Assembly (NCBI RefSeq): GCF_964340395.1
Contig: NC_135564.1
Location: forward strand, 19,813,107-19,877,106
From: Glandiceps talaboti
Taxonomy: Eukaryota; Hemichordata; Enteropneusta; Spengelidae
DNA: 64,000 nucleotides
Reading direction: 5' to 3'
Both the position numbers and the translations under genes were made by a program. Positions 1-13,973 of this stretch are shown in pieces; the first letter of the stretch is position 1, and the number at the start of each line of letters is the position of its first letter. The notes beneath the pieces were generated by a model. It worked only from the letters and a program-made list of their open reading frames with translations. It had not been told where the DNA came from and did not search any database.

Positions 1-125
1 ATATAGTATAATATAATATAATATAATATAATGTAATATGATATAATATAATATAATATAAAAATATAAATTATATGCTTTGCCAAAAGAGAAGTCCACC
101 GTGGCATTGATAATAATTGATTTAC

Positions 126-207
126 CTGCATCCATGTCAGCATCTGAACCGATGGTAAAACATACCAGTAATGTGATGACGAGTATAACAAGTTTAATCC
201 ACTCCAT
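126..207 (-). CDS. First coding exon (signal peptide) of a gene running off the left edge
   Basis: On the minus strand an ATG at 207-205 in a good context (A at -3, G at +4) opens a frame beginning MEWIKLVILVITLLVC. This is a hydrophobic stretch typical of a secretory signal peptide and is followed by a short acidic segment (SDADMDA). The frame ends at a good donor (GCAG|gtaaat) in phase 1, the same phase that joins every extracellular module of gene 1. The next exon would lie left of the window, so the mature protein is unknown. I infer a secreted or membrane protein. The other possibility is chance, but start, hydrophobic core, donor and phase all agree. Confidence 0.6.
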
Positions 208-3090
208 TCTGAATTATATGTGACTACAATTCTGGATGGTAAGATATTTTGTTGACTACCACTACACTCTCTGGTTAACTTTTGACAGGTAAACGTGGTT
301 AAATTGATATCTGTATTAAAATAACAGAAAGTAAAATCGATAATTTAAACCGTGCACTAATCCCTAAGAAATCATTAAACTTCATATTCTATAGTATAGA
401 TAGAATCTTGGCTAAACATTTCGTCTCGTGGCCGCTTTTCAAAAACTTTACACTACACCGACCTTCTTAATAAAAACGCTAGTGAAGAAAATACAAAATG
501 TAGATCACATTGTATTTATGTAGTTATTAATTGTAATGAAAATTCACATAAGGAAAATATTTCATGTTGAGAATTGCGAAATATTAAGGTGGGATCTGAT
601 AACGAGAACACGTGTTTGAAATTATACTAATACGGGACCTCACCGTCGGAAAGTCTGTTTATTACGACCATGAACTTCATTTAACAGTCAAGATACCAGG
701 AGTGTATTGTCCAATTAAACTTGTCTTTTGACCAATATTCCATATAGAAGAATGTCGTTGGTACATAGAAAGTGTGTATTGAAGTTTATTTGTTCACTTT
801 CTGGTATTCAAAATTTACAGTACTGTAATAACATGTTACTATTTATTGTTGACCCCTACTCAATACTGATAGGATTCTACATAGTTACTTTCTTAAAAAC
901 CACCAGCTTAATGCCTCGTGAAGTCAAATATTTTAGTGCAGGGGGACTTTATTCACTGGAAATTCAATACTAACTTTTCGAGTTTGATATTTCTTGTTCC
1001 TGATGCGTGGAAACAGAGACAGCTCAAATGACCTTCTCTGGTTAATAGGATCTAAAGTGATGATGGTACAAAGGGTATTAATGGCGGAGTCAGGGAAGAA
1101 GAACCGTACTATATGAAAACATGTATGTATTGTACAGTAATAGTCAGTATACATGTCACCGGACCATGTCACCGGATTATGTCACGTGACTATTTCACCG
1201 GACTGCAAACTTATTACCTGATATGACATCAACTGAACTTGCATTCCAATATTGTGTACATTATGATGAACACGTGGGTCATGTAGGTTGGAAGAGTTCA
1301 ACCCCCCCCCCCCCCCTCCCCGGTCCAAATATGTGTCTGTTGTTGCTACTTAAAGTCATGACAAACACGAGGGTTGAGGATTCAAAAATTTTAACCCATT
1401 TTGATAAACAAATTTCATAACAAAAAGAACATACAAAATATCGGACATTTGGACTGTTAACTGAACCAGTTGACAAATTGAAATATCAAAAGAAATAAAA
1501 AATACAATCATTTGACATTTTAGACAAGTAAACAACTGTACATCCTCGACTTAACGTTAAATATCTAGACTCTGTGACACGTGACCTTAATTCACTGGAT
1601 TTTTGTCTGTTTGTTCACCTTGATATATATAGATATATATAGATAGGTAGATAGATAGATATAGATGTAGATATAGATAGATATGATAGCAATTAAATAT
1701 TTGGAACTACTTGAGTATTTAAATGCGTATGTTTACAAATCTGACTAATATGCTCTGTTTTTGGTTCAATGACATCACTATATTTGCCATAATTTATAAC
1801 TAAACAACAGGTGTTTGAATATGAAATACGTTAACTTTGGAAAATTCAAATTCATACATGTTTTTCTGTCGATTTCAAAATGCGTCCCTAATAGTCAAAA
1901 TACTGTAACATTAGAAATTAACATGATGTACTTCTAAGTTCCTAAAAATACACATAATACAACTCTTCTTTTTTTTAAAAACAGATCGCGTTTCTTTTTA
2001 GACAAAAAAGGAAACAATTGACGAGAGATTTTGAACACACTTTCATATAAAAGACACGTTTATTCCTCGTAGGAATTTCGGACAACATATAGTAGCGTGC
2101 TGCATTCAAAACAATGAACGAGAAGAAGACAACATTTTTTTAATTCGCCACCTTGTTTTGTTCACCATTTCTGAAATATGGCAGACATATTGGATTTCTG
2201 GTGTTTCAATGTTGACACTAGACTTGTACATGCTCAGAAGCCCGCACCGATAACAATTTGTTAACGTACCTTTTCTTTGCGTTTTCCAACAGCCTATAAA
2301 GGTAAGTGATAAGCCTTAGGGTAGCTGCTAAGGATACACCTGAGACAAAATTTTGAATTCTTCGACTTCTAAACCATTTCCTTCACGTAATTTGGTAGAA
2401 GGACGAGTTCTATACCCGATTTGAACTGTAGGTGTTTGTGTCTGGCGGGGTTTATTTGTTCCTAGTTACTATTTAACCAAAACAGAATGATTACCAGCAC
2501 TGTAAATCCATAAATCTCCACGCAGTGAGCTGGCCGACAGAATTTAATAAAGTCTCCAAATAATAATATTTTAAATTGACTGTAATTACATAATTGTGAT
2601 TTGAGAAATTTAAAGAACCTCTAGAGTGACATCTTTTGATGATTTCGCAATTGGGTGGAAGGGTGAGTCTTTTTATATATATATATATTCATCTGAGAAC
2701 TTATACTACTGAGAACTGTGTAGGAGGCAACTGTCAACATGTGTTATTGTGTACATAGTGAAATATTATATTGACTAACTTTGTTCGTACCAGTGATATC
2801 GATAATCACCGTTACTTGGAGGATGGCACGAGGAATAACATCACGGGTTTCTACGTATGCAAACTTGGTATCATTCGTATTGTATGTATTGTTAGTGGTT
2901 AATATCCCAGGGTTAATGTATTTTACAAGATAACATATCATTGTCTACGTATAATTCATTTAAATTTCTTTCCTAAATGCAAATAGATGGTTAAAGGTGT
3001 TTTTTGAGTAATTCTATTGTACCTTACATATACTGGGATACAGATGAACCACAGACAATGAAGAAACATGTAGCCCTTACAAAGCTATTC
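208..3090. other. Intergenic or upstream region without recognisable genes
   Basis: No exon with paired splice sites and a protein-like frame could be found. The stretch holds a poly-C run near 1302-1317, a degenerate GATA/TA microsatellite at about 1621-1685 and AT-rich unique sequence. The short open frames here (for example 728-973 and 1223-1420) have low-complexity or arbitrary composition. The part next to 208 presumably contains the promoter of the left-edge gene, but I see no clear core elements. Confidence 0.4.
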
Positions 3091-3091
3091 T

Positions 3092-3510
3092 TAGACTCTC
3101 TCACCAGTCCTCGTGAGTATCGATAAAAGGGCTGTTTTGTATGTACCGATATCTACCACATATAATTGCACTAGAATATTCTTGTACTGTGTGCCCTCGT
3201 GGACGACATAGGGTTAATTGTTAGCTACAATAATTGTAGCTTTATTTTTATTTACAATACTTTTTTAAATTTATTTTGTATATTTTATTTTGTGACTCAA
3301 CATTTTTCGTTTTAAATTTATTTTTTTAATTTCTTATGGGGTTTGCAAAGAAGGATGACTTGAGATTGGTGGAACGAAACTGCTACAGTACTGCGTCTAT
3401 AAGCTAATCATCTGTTGACGTGTTATTGCATGCAGTAACACGTCAACGAATGGTTAGCCCTATGTAGTCGATGAGGGCGCACAGTACAATATAGCGCTGA
3501 GAGCATGCGC
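3092..3510. mobile_element. Degenerate foldback element related to the one at 15306
   Basis: The left end (tagactctctcaccagtcct) matches the terminal sequence of the foldback element at 15306-15610. Inside, a segment at about 3185-3213 (gtactgtgtgccctcgtgg) recurs inverted at about 3457-3488 (gatgagggcgcacagtac). The right terminus is not recognisable. A near-perfect 32-bp hairpin (ttgacgtgtta...taacacgtcaa) lies at about 3416-3447. I read it as an old nonautonomous DNA transposon copy. Confidence 0.45.
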
Positions 3511-3615
3511 TGAGCGTCTAAACTATTCGTATACTACTTGGAGGAATGACTACATATCTTTATCCTATCTTTTAATACATTACTAAAGTTTTATAAAATT
3601 CTTATAATTAATTGC

Positions 3616-4154
<539 letters not shown>

Positions 4155-4465
4155 AGAGTTTTATAAAATTCTTTGTAAGGTATGCTGTCATCAGTACAAG
4201 TTCACATTCTTGACATACTTAAATGTCTACTTGACATACCTCCAAGTACCAATCATTAGACACAAAGAGGTAGAGAACAAAACGATTCTCACATTGAACG
4301 ACAACACGAACTTTACAACTTTTCCCGGACAGATTAATTTTGTGGGTTGATGTGAAGCTCTTGGACGTGTTCAACGGAACTAAACTTTCTTATTATACCA
4401 ATATGTATGCAAGTGTCGTCATTTCGATCTTGGAGGTAGAAATTACTCACCATGTTACGCTGCCC

Positions 4466-4551
4466 AATCAAAATTAATCTTTCTTATACAAACAGGTGTC
4501 ATCATTCAACCAATCAAAATTAATCTTTCTTATACAAACAGTTGTCACCAT
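4466..4551. repeat. Short tandem duplication
   Basis: A segment of about 40 bp (ccaatcaaaattaatctttc...) occurs twice in tandem, differing at single bases. It is noncoding. Confidence 0.7.
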
Positions 4552-5013
4552 TTCGATGGTTCGCTACCCAAAGTAATCTTGCAAAAAGCTTGATATCATA
4601 CTGATTTCATATTTAATCATAAATCTGTATGGTTATCATCCTCAGTAATACTCTTTGACAGAACTACTTTAATATTTACTCAGTTATGGACAACAAATTG
4701 TGCTACTAGTATATGGCATGATATTCAAAGCATTATGAAAACGACAGCATACATTGAAATAATAAAAATTTGAGTTAACTTGAGACTAACCACTGGAGTC
4801 TTCAGACTCAAACCCAATGATTAGTCTCTAGACTAACTGATTAAGCTTGAAGTCTATGAGAATTTCCTGGCAAGGATAGGTCACTTGCAAACCCAGCATC
4901 TTGAATGGCGTATTGTGGGAAATATAGTACACCCCACCCCCACCCCCACCCCCACCCCCCGATAAATTTGAATGGCTCACTGTTCAACCTTCATAACATC
5001 ATTTAAACCATTG

Positions 5014-8000
5014 TGACAAATAATCTAGTCTTGGTTACCCACACCATAGACAGAAGACATCTATTGCCAATGTCAAATAATCTAGTCTTGGTTACCCACA
5101 CCATAGACAGAAGACATCTAATGCCAATGTCAAATAATCTAGTCTTGGTTACCCACACCATAGACAGAAGACATCTATTGCCAATGTCAAATAATCTAGT
5201 CTTGGTTACCCACACCATAGACAGAAGACATCTAATACCAATGTCAAATAATCTAGTCTTGGTTACCCACACCATAGACAAAAGACATATATTGCCAATG
5301 TCAAATAATCTAGTCTTGGTTACCCACACCATAGACAGAAGACATCTATTGCCAATGTCAAATAATCTAGTCTTGGTTACCCACACCATAGACAGAAGAC
5401 ATCTATTGCCAATGTCAAATAATCTAGTCTTGGTTACCCACACCATAGACAGAAGACATCTATTGCCAATGTCAAATAATCTAGTCTTGGTTACCCACAC
5501 CATAGACAGAAGACATCTATTGCCAATGTCAAATAATCTAGTCTTGGTTACCCACACCATAGACAGAAGACATCTATTGCCAATGTCAAATAATCTAGTC
5601 TTGGTTACCCACACCATAGACAAAAGACATCTATTGCCAATGTCAAATAATCTAGTCTTGGTTACCCACACCATAGACAGAAGACATCTATTGCCAATGT
5701 CCAATAATCTAGTCTTGGTTACCCACACCATAGACAAAAGACATCTAATGCCAATGTCAAATAATCTAGTCTTGGTTACCCACACCATAGACAAAAGACA
5801 TCTAATGCCAATGTCAAATAATCTAGTCTTGGTTACCCACACCATAGACAGAAGACATCTATTGCCAATGTCAAATAATCTAGTCTTGGTTACCCACACC
5901 ATAGACAAAAGACATCTAATGCCAATGTCAAATAATCTAGTCTTGGTTACCCACACCATAGACAAAAGACATCTAATGCCAATGTCAAATAATCTAGTCT
6001 TGGTTACCCACACCATAGACAGAAGACATCTAATGCCAATGTCAAATAATCTAGTCTTGGTTACCCACACCATAGACAAAAGACATCTATTGCCAATGTC
6101 AAATAATCTAGTCTTGGTTACCCACACCATAGACAAAAGACATCTAATGCCAATGTCCAATAATCTAGTCTTGGTTACCCACACCATAGACAGAAGACAT
6201 CTATTGCCAATGTCAAATAATCTAGTCTTGGTTACCCACACCATAGACAGAAGACATCTATTGCCAATGTCAAATAATCTAGTCTTGGTTACCCACACCA
6301 TAGACAAAAGACATCTAATGCCAATGTCAAATAATCTAGTCTTGGTTACCCACACCATAGACAGAAGACATCTATTGCCAATGTCAAATAATCTACTCTT
6401 GGTTACCCACACCATAGACAAAAGACATCTAATGCCAATGTCAAATAATCTAGTCTTGGTTACCCACACCATAGACAAAAGACATCTAATGCCAATGTCA
6501 AATAATCTAGTCTTGGTTACCCACACCATAGACAAAAGACATCTATTGCCAATGTCCAATAATCTAGTCTTGGTTACCCACACCATAGACAGAAGACATC
6601 TATTGCCAATGTCAAATAATCTAGTCTTGGTTACCCACACCATAGACAAAAGACATCTATTGCCAATGTCAAATAATCTAGTCTTGGTTACCCACACCAT
6701 AGACAGAAGACATCTATTGCCAATGTCAAATAATCTAGTCTTGGTTACCCACACCATAGACAAAAGACATCTATTGCCAATGTCAAATAATCTAGTCTTG
6801 GTTACCCACACCATAGACAGAAGACATCTATTGCCAATGTCAAATAATCTAGTCTTGGTTACCCACACCATAGACAAAAGACATCTATTGCCAATGTCAA
6901 ATAATCTAGTCTTGGTTACCCACACCATAGACAAAAGACATCTAATGCCAATGTCAAATAATCTAGTCTTGGTTACCCACACCATAGACAAAAGACATCT
7001 AATGCCAATGTCAAATAATCTAGTCTTGGTTACCCACACCATAGACAAAAGACATCTATTGCCAATGTCAAATAATCTAGTCTTGGTTACCCACACCATA
7101 GACAAAAGACATCTAATGCCAATGTCAAATAATCTAGTCTTGGTTACCCACACCATAGACAGAAGACATCTAATGCCAATGTCAAATAATCTAGTCTTGG
7201 TTACCCACACCATAGACAAAAGACATCTAATGCCAATGTCAAATAATCTAGTCTTGGTTACCCACACCATAGACAAAAGACATCTAATGCCAATGTCAAA
7301 TAATCTAGTCTTGGTTACCTACACCATAGACAGAAGACATCTATTGCCAATGTCAAATAATCTAGTCTTGGTTACCCACACCATAGACAGAAGACATCTA
7401 ATGCCAATGTCAAATAATCTAGTCTTGGTTACCCACACCATAGACAGAAGACATCTATTGCCAATGTCAAATAATCTAGTCTTGGTTACCCACACCATAG
7501 ACAGAAGACATCTAATGCCAATGTCAAATAATCTAGTCTTGGTTACCCACACCATAGACAAAAGACATCTATTGCCAATGTCAAATAATCTAGTCTTGGT
7601 TACCCACACCATAGACAAAAGACATATATTGCCAATGTCAAATAATCTAGTCTTGGTTACCCACACCATAGACAGAAGACATCTAATGCCAATGTCAAAT
7701 AATCTAGTCTTGGTTACCCACACCATAGACAAAAGACATCTAATGCCAATGTCAAATAATCTAGTCTTGGTTACCCACACCATAGACAAAAGACATCTAT
7801 TGCCAATGTCAAATAATCTAGTCTTGGTTACCCACACCATAGACAAAAGACATCTATTGCCAATGTCAAATAATCTAGTCTTGGTTACCTACACCATAGA
7901 CAAAAGACATTTATTGCCAATGTCAAATAATCTAGTCTTGGTTACCCACACCATAGACAAAAGACATCTATTGCCAATGTCAAATAATCTAGTCTTGGTT

Positions 8001-11000
8001 ACCCACACCATAGACAAAAGACATCTAATGCCAATGTCAAATAATCTAGTCTTGGTTACCCACACCATAGACAAAAGACATCTAATGCCAATGTCAAATA
8101 ATCTAGTCTTGGTTACCCACACCATAGACAAAAGACATCTAATGCCAATGTCAAATAATCTAGTCTTGGTTACCCACACCATAGACAAAAGACATCTAAT
8201 GCCAATGTCAAATAATCTAGTCTTGGTTACCCACACCATAGACAAAAGACATCTATTGCCAATGTCAAATAATCTAGTCTTGGTTACCCACACCATAGAC
8301 AAAAGACATCTAATGCCAATGTCAAATAATCTAGTCTTGGTTACCCACACCATAGACAAAAGACATCTATTGCCAATGTCAAATAATCTAGTCTTGGTTA
8401 CCCACACCATAGACAGAAGACATCTATTGCCAATGTCAAATAATCTAGTCTTGGTTACCCACACCATAGACAGAAGACATCTATTGCCAATGTCAAATAA
8501 TCTAGTCTTGGTTACCCACACCATAGACAGAAGACATCTATTGCCAATGTCAAATAATCTAGTCTTGGTTACCCACACCATAGACAGAAGACATCTATTG
8601 CCAATGTCAAATAATCTAGTCTTGGTTACCCACACCATAGACAGAAGACATCTATTGCCAATGTCAAATAATCTAGTCTTGGTTACCCACACCATAGACA
8701 AAAGACATCTATTGCCAATGTCAAATAATCTAGTCTTGGTTACCCACACCATAGACAGAAGACATCTATTGCCAATGTCAAATAATCTAGTCTTGGTTAC
8801 CCACACCATAGACAAAAGACATCTAATGCCAATGTCAAATAATCTAGTCTTGGTTACCCACACCATAGACAAAAGACATCTAATGCCAATGTCAAATAAT
8901 CTAGTCTTGGTTACCCACACCATAGACAGAAGACATCTATTGCCAATGTCAAATAATCTAGTCTTGGTTACCCACACCATAGACAAAAGACATCTAATGC
9001 CAATGTCAAATAATCTAGTCTTGGTTACCCACACCATAGACAGAAGACATCTAATGCCAATGTCAAATAATCTAGTCTTGGTTACCCACACCATAGACAA
9101 AAGACATCTATTGCCAATGTCAAATAATCTAGTCTTGGTTACCCACACCATAGACAGAAGACATCTAATGCCAATGTCAAATAATCTAGTCTTGGTTACC
9201 CACACCATAGACAAAAGACATCTATTGCCAATGTCAAATAATCTAGTCTTGGTTACCCACACCATAGACAGAAGACATCTAATGCCAATGTCAAATAATC
9301 TACTCTTGGTTACCCACACCATAGACAGAAGACATCTATTGCCAATGTCAAATAATCTAGTCTTGGTTACCCACACCATAGACAAAAGACATCTAATGCC
9401 AATGTCAAATAATCTAGTCTTGGTTACCCACACCATAGACAAAAGACATCTATTGCCAATGTCAAATAATCTAGTCTTGGTTACCCACACCATAGACAAA
9501 AGACATCTATTGCCAATGTCAAATAATCTAGTCTTGGTTACCCACACCATAGACAAAAGACATCTAATGCCAATGTCAAATAATCTAGTCTTGGTTACCC
9601 ACACCATAGACAAAAGACATCTAATGCCAATGTCAAATAATCTAGTATTGGTTACCCACACCATAGACAAAAGACATCTAATGCCAATGTCAAATAATCT
9701 AGTCTTGGTTACCCACACCATAGACAAAAGACATCTAATGCCAATGACAAATAATCTAGTCTTGGTTACCCACACCATAGACAAAAGACATCTATTGCCA
9801 ATGTCAAATAATCTAGTCTTGGTTACCCACACCATAGACAAAAGACATCTATTGCCAATGTCAAATAATCTAGTCTTGGTTACCCACACCATAGACAGAA
9901 GACATCTAATACCAATGTCAAATAATCTAGTCTTGGTTACCCACACCATAGACAAAAGACATCTATTGCCAATGTCAAATAATCTAGTCTTGGTTACCCA
10001 CACCATAGACAGAAGACATTTATTGCCAATGTCAAATAATCTAGTCTTGGTTACCCACACCATAGACAAAAGACATCTATTGCCAATGTCAAATAATCTA
10101 GTCTTGGTTACCCACACCATAGACAGAAGACATCTAATGCCAATGTCAAATAATCTAGTCTTGGTTACCCACACCATAGACAAAAGACATCTAATGCCAA
10201 TGTCAAATAATCTAGTCTTGGTTACCCACACCATAGACAAAAGACATCTAATGCCAATGTCAAATAATCTAGTCTTGGTTACCCACACCATAGACAGAAG
10301 ACATCTATTGCCAATGTCAAATAATCTAGTCTTGGTTACCCACACCATAGACAAAAGACATCTAATGCCAATGTCAAATAATCTAGTCTTGGTTACCCAC
10401 ACCATAGACAAAAGACATCTAATGCCAATGTCAAATAATCTAGTCTTGGTTACCCACACCATAGACAAAAGACATCTAATGCCAATGTCAAATAATCTAG
10501 TCTTGGTTACCCACACCATAGACAAAAGACATCTATTGCCAATGTCAAATAATCTAGTCTTGGTTACCCACACCATAGACAAAAGACATCTATTGCCAAT
10601 GTCAAATAATCTAGTCTTGGTTACCCACACCATAGACAAAAGACATCTAATGCCAATGTCAAATAATCTAGTCTTGGTTACCCACACCATAGACAAAAGA
10701 CATCTATTGCCAATGTCAAATAATCTAGTCTTGGTTACCCACACCATAGACAAAAGACATCTAATGCCAATGTCAAATAATCTAGTCTTGGTTACCCACA
10801 CCATAGACAGAAGACATCTAATGCCAATGTCAAATAATCTAGTCTTGGTTACCCACACCATAGACAAAAGACATTTATTGCCAATGTCAAATAATCTAGT
10901 CTTGGTTACCCACACCATAGACAAAAGACATCTATTGCCAATGTCAAATAATCTAGTCTTGGTTACCCACACCATAGACAGAAGACATTTATTGCCAATG

Positions 11001-13973
11001 TCAAATAATCTAGTCTTGGTTACCCACACCATAGACAAAAGACATCTATTGCCAATGTCAAATAATCTAGTCTTGGTTACCCACACCATAGACAAAAGAC
11101 ATCTATTGCCAATGTCCAATAATCTAGTCTTGGTTACCCACACCATAGACAAAAGACATCTATTGCCAATGTCCAATAATCTAGTCTTGGTTACCCACAC
11201 CATAGACAAAAGACATCTATTGCCAATGTCCAATAATCTAGTCTTGGTTACCCACACCATAGACAAAAGACATCTATTGCCAATGTCCAATAATCTAGTC
11301 TTGGTTACCCACACCATAGACAAAAGACATCTATTGCCAATGTCAAATAATCTAGTCTTGGTTACCCACACCATAGACAGAAGACATCTATTGCCAATGT
11401 CAAATAATCTAGTCTTGGTTACCCACACCATAGACAAAAGACATCTATTGCCAATGTCCAATAATCTAGTCTTGGTTACCCACACCATAGACAGAAGACA
11501 TCTATTGCCAATGTCAAATAATCTAGTCTTGGTTACCCACACCATAGACAGAAGACATCTATTGCCAATGTCAAATAATCTAGTCTTGGTTACCCACACC
11601 ATAGACAAAAGACATCTATTGCCAATGTCAAATAATCTAGTCTTGGTTACCCACACCATAGACAGAAGACATCTATTGCCAATGTCAAATAATCTAGTCT
11701 TGGTTACCCACACCATAGACAGAAGACATCTAATGCCAATGTCAAATAATCTAGTCTTGGTTACCCACACCATAGACAGAAGACATCTATTGCCAATGTC
11801 AAATAATCTAGTCTTGGTTACCCACACCATAGACAAAAGACATCTAATGCCAATGTCAAATAATCTAGTCTTGGTTACCCACACCATAGACAAAAGACAT
11901 CTAATGCCAATGTCAAATAATCTAGTCTTGGTTACCCACACCATAGACAAAAGACATCTAATGCCAATGTCAAATAATCTAGTCTTGGTTACCCACACCA
12001 TAGACAAAAGACATCTATTGCCAATGTCAAATAATCTAGTCTTGGTTACCCACACCATAGACAAAAGACATCTATTGCCAATGTCAAATAATCTAGTCTT
12101 GGTTACCCACACCATAGACAAAAGACATCTAATGCCAATGTCAAATAATCTAGTCTTGGTTACCCACACCATAGACAAAAGACATCTATTGCCAATGTCA
12201 AATAATCTAGTCTTGGTTACCCACACCATAGACAAAAGACATCTAATGCCAATGTCAAATAATCTAGTCTTGGTTACCCACACCATAGACAGAAGACATC
12301 TAATGCCAATGTCAAATAATCTAGTCTTGGTTACCCACACCATAGACAAAAGACATTTATTGCCAATGTCAAATAATCTAGTCTTGGTTACCCACACCAT
12401 AGACAAAAGACATCTATTGCCAATGTCAAATAATCTAGTCTTGGTTACCCACACCATAGACAGAAGACATTTATTGCCAATGTCAAATAATCTAGTCTTG
12501 GTTACCCACACCATAGACAAAAGACATCTATTGCCAATGTCAAATAATCTAGTCTTGGTTACCCACACCATAGACAAAAGACATCTATTGCCAATGTCCA
12601 ATAATCTAGTCTTGGTTACCCACACCATAGACAAAAGACATCTATTGCCAATGTCCAATAATCTAGTCTTGGTTACCCACACCATAGACAAAAGACATCT
12701 ATTGCCAATGTCCAATAATCTAGTCTTGGTTACCCACACCATAGACAAAAGACATCTATTGCCAATGTCCAATAATCTAGTCTTGGTTACCCACACCATA
12801 GACAAAAGACATCTATTGCCAATGTCAAATAATCTAGTCTTGGTTACCCACACCATAGACAGAAGACATCTATTGCCAATGTCAAATAATCTAGTCTTGG
12901 TTACCCACACCATAGACAAAAGACATCTATTGCCAATGTCCAATAATCTAGTCTTGGTTACCCACACCATAGACAGAAGACATCTATTGCCAATGTCAAA
13001 TAATCTAGTCTTGGTTACCCACACCATAGACAGAAGACATCTATTGCCAATGTCAAATAATCTAGTCTTGGTTACCCACACCATAGACAAAAGACATCTA
13101 TTGCCAATGTCAAATAATCTAGTCTTGGTTACCCACACCATAGACAGAAGACATCTATTGCCAATGTCAAATAATCTAGTCTTGGTTACCCACACCATAG
13201 ACAGAAGACATCTAATGCCAATGTCAAATAATCTAGTCTTGGTTACCCACACCATAGACAAAAGACATTTATTGCCAATGTCAAATAATCTAGTCTTGGT
13301 TACCCACACCATAGACAAAAGACATCTACCGGTATTGCCAATGTCAAATAATCTAGTCTTGGTTACCCACACCATAGACAGAAGACATCTAATGCCAATG
13401 TCAAATAATCTAGTCTTGGTTACCCACACCATAGACAAAAGACATTTATTGCCAATGTCAAATAATCTAGTCTTGGTTACCCACACCATAGACAGAAGAC
13501 ATCTATTGCCAATGTCAAATAATCTAGTCTTGGTTACCCACACCATAGACAAAAGACATTTATTGCCAATGTCAAATAATCTAGTCTTGGTTACCCACAC
13601 CATAGACAAAAGACATCTAATGCCAATGTCAAATAATCTAGTCTTGGTTACCCACACCATAGACAAAAGACATCTATTGCCAATGTCAAATAATCTAGTC
13701 TTGGTTACCCACACCATAGACAGAAGACATCTATTGCCAATGTCAAATAATCTAGTCTTGGTTACCCACACCATAGACAAAAGACATCTATTGCCAATGT
13801 CAAATAATCTAGTCTTGGTTACCCACACCATAGACAAAAGACATCTATTGCCAATGTCAAATAATCTAGTCTTGGTTACCCACACCATAGACAAAAGACA
13901 TCTAATGCCAATGTCAAATAATCTAGTCTTGGTTACCCACACCATAGACAAAAGACATCTATTGCCAATGTCC
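5014..13973. repeat. 57-bp minisatellite array, about 157 copies
   Basis: A 57-bp unit containing tctagtcttggttaccca repeats head to tail for 8.96 kb with only a few recurrent substitutions per unit: g/a in agacaRaag, a/t before tgcc, c/t in acatYtat, and a/c in gtcMaataat. The unit length is a multiple of three and lacks in-frame stops, so open frames of thousands of codons appear on both strands. That is a by-product of the repeat, not evidence of a gene. Two units carry a variant in which VTHT becomes VTYT in the notional plus frame. A single 6-bp insertion (ccggta) lies near 13330. No spacers, tRNA-like boxes or transposon ends are seen. It is probably a locally expanded satellite. Confidence 0.97.
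10291..13229. repeat. Higher-order tandem duplication of 26 satellite units (1,482 bp each)
   Basis: The order of unit variants from about 10291 onward repeats from about 11773 onward with an offset of exactly 1,482 bp (26 x 57). Three clusters of diagnostic variants keep that spacing: acatttattg at 10871/12353, and gtccaataat at 11113/12595 and 11455/12937. The block boundaries are given only to within a unit. This indicates one recent segmental duplication inside the array. Confidence 0.85.

Noticed and set aside
5014-13973. CRISPR array
   Set aside because: Units are contiguous with no unique spacers, and the genomic context is animal.
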